In this document: one piece after another, positions 63,029 to 64,000 of the stretch
Position numbering within the stretch: position 1 is the stretch's first letter
Layout: the number at the start of each line of letters is the position of its first letter
Assembly: GCF_964204865.1 (NCBI RefSeq)
Contig: NC_135262.1
Location: 11,904,001 to 11,968,000 of the forward strand
Length of the DNA stretch: 64,000 nucleotides
Source: Styela clava
Taxonomy: Eukaryota; Chordata; Ascidiacea; Stolidobranchia; Styelidae
Direction: 5' to 3'
Position numbers and translations under genes: made by a program
Notes under the pieces: model-generated
The model's database searches: none
Told to the model about the DNA's origin: nothing
The model's input: only the letters and a program-made list of their open reading frames with translations

Positions 63029-63303
63029 ACATCATGTCATATAGCTAAGGTTAGTTGGAGTCCGGATAAATGATTTGCGTAGTTTCAAATATTGCAATAA
63101 ATAATACCATATTATAAATGCAGAATATTCGATATAACACCCTTAATCTTGAATTATGCTTGTTTCGTTTAGATGCATACTAACTCAAAAATCTTAGAAA
63201 ATAAGAAACTAAAAATAAATTATTGAAAATGATTCCATTGTAAAACTATCAAACGCATTAAAATGAAATCTGTCAATTCATGACAATATTCACTTAAGAA
63301 CGA
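63029..63303 (+). repeat. 3' end of the duplicated sulfotransferase block
   Basis: Resumes homology with the 3' flank of copy A (about 53,290–53,960), including GGTTAGTT, AATAATACCATATTA-like and GATGCATACTAACTCAAAAA sequence, with an internal deletion. Homology stops near TTCACTTAAGAACG. Confidence 0.65.
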
Positions 63304-63379
63304 ATCAACAGATCTGAATCTTGTATCTGAAGACATCACAGTCGAAAACCATTAGTTATTAGTTTGATATAATATATAT

Positions 63380-63850
63380 CAGGGGTGGCCAACAAGTCCA
63401 ATCGCCACGTCTCGAGCGGTCGATTGCGTCTGATGTTGAGTTAATTTTCTTGAAATAATAATTGTCTCGAACCAGTTGTTTGTTTTACACCAGGAAGAAT
63501 ACAGTACTTTACATGCACAAAATACAATATATGTATTTTTTTAGTGCAGGTAATTAAAATACAATCACCAATTTATTTATCTTTCAAATCCCATTGTTGT
63601 GATTTGTTATGTTGCCATGACACCCATTTTATGAATGTGCATGAAACTTTCATGTGTTTTTTAATTTTAAATATTTAAACTTAGTGTTGTTAATTAAATT
63701 TTCAATCACCACCTACATGAGTTGGTTAACTCACATTGTTATGATATTGTTTTGTTGCCACGGCACCCATTGTATAAATATGCTTGCAATTGCTGTTCTT
63801 GCTTTAGTTGAAATATGTATGTCTGAGGAAGTTTGACCGTGGTCAGACGA
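63380..63850. mobile_element. hAT-like end and diverged tandem repeats
   Basis: CAGGGGTGGCCAAC at 63,385 or so is a typical hAT terminus, but its partner end is not in the window. Downstream, two diverged units (about 63,549–63,660 and 63,690–63,800) share TTAATTAAA, CAATCACCA, TTGTTATG, GTTGCCA and CACCCAT in the same order. The block runs into the hammerhead-like core. The exact element boundaries are unclear. Confidence 0.5.
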
Positions 63851-63853
63851 AAC
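63823..63853 (+). ncRNA. Hammerhead-ribozyme-like core
   Basis: CTGAGGA fits the conserved CUGANGA box. It is followed by a hairpin (TTTGACC, GT, GGTCAGA) in the place of stem II, then CGAAAC, the conserved GAAA box. Stems I and III and the cleavage triplet are not convincing, so this is at most a degenerate or half ribozyme. Such cores occur in Penelope-like and other retroelements and in repeat families. Confidence 0.4.
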
Positions 63854-64000
63854 GTTACAGAAATATATTTGTGTTAGTGTGCAGCAAGACTATTTATTGA
63901 ATTACACATACGGTATTTGAGTCTGGGCAAGCCCGATAAAGCATATTGTGACGTAACGAATGCACGTTTGACCGCTGCCAGGGTTTAAAAATGGAGTGCC

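Noticed and set aside
1-64000. Prokaryotic or viral systems (operons, CRISPR arrays, phage genes)
   Set aside because: Spliced genes, AT-rich introns and animal transposons throughout; no repeats with regular spacers and no prokaryotic gene spacing.

Overview
The window is AT-rich animal nuclear DNA. Genes are split into short exons with GT–AG introns, polyadenylation-type signals follow some of them, and cut-and-paste transposon remnants are common. There are no bacterial operons, CRISPR arrays, rRNA genes or convincing tRNAs. The gene content is an ascidian-like invertebrate set: a delphilin-like PDZ scaffold, small proteins that look ciliary, and a duplicated Sulfotransfer_4-type sulfotransferase with a C-terminal membrane anchor. 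A tunicate or another invertebrate deuterostome is my best guess. It is inferred from composition and families, not proven.

Layout. 1–9,840: no supported gene. 9,868–15,968 (minus): eight consecutive, phase-consistent exons of a PDZ–PDZ–harmonin-N-like–PDZ protein closest to delphilin (GRID2IP). It runs off my ability to find further exons, and a MITE with long inverted repeats sits in one intron. 16,000–28,700: mostly non-coding, with some GC-richer first-exon or promoter candidates and one doubtful 89-codon ORF. 28,739–31,295 (plus): a complete two-exon, 770-residue Ser/Arg-rich coiled-coil protein that I do not recognise. 34,061–37,322: a hAT-type MITE with an 8-bp target duplication, then a large inverted-repeat element carrying broken THAP zinc-finger exons on both arms.

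38,044–47,144: a divergent pair. The minus gene has seven coding exons and 452 residues. The plus gene has four exons and 177 residues. Both models close exactly in phase from start to stop. A near-consensus RFX X-box lies between the two starts, which suggests a shared ciliary promoter. Both proteins contain a PSY(N/Q)A motif.

47,640–63,300: a rearranged segmental duplication of the sulfotransferase locus. Copy A (48,347–53,036) is intact at 249 residues. Copy B (59,008–60,840) is a young pseudogene, with a stop codon and a 2-bp insertion in exon 1 and exons 2–4 open. An inverted terminal-exon fragment (57,566–57,817) and an inverted piece of 5' flank (54,240–54,612) lie between them. Comparing the copies exposes filled and empty transposon sites: a 2.68-kb hAT-like element in intron 1 of A, and a 1.67-kb piggyBac-like element flanked by CTAA beyond B. 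The last 700 bp hold a diverged tandem repeat, one end of a hAT-like element and a hammerhead-ribozyme-like core.

All gene models were built by hand from splice signals and reading phase. Family assignments come from remembered motif patterns and no search was run.
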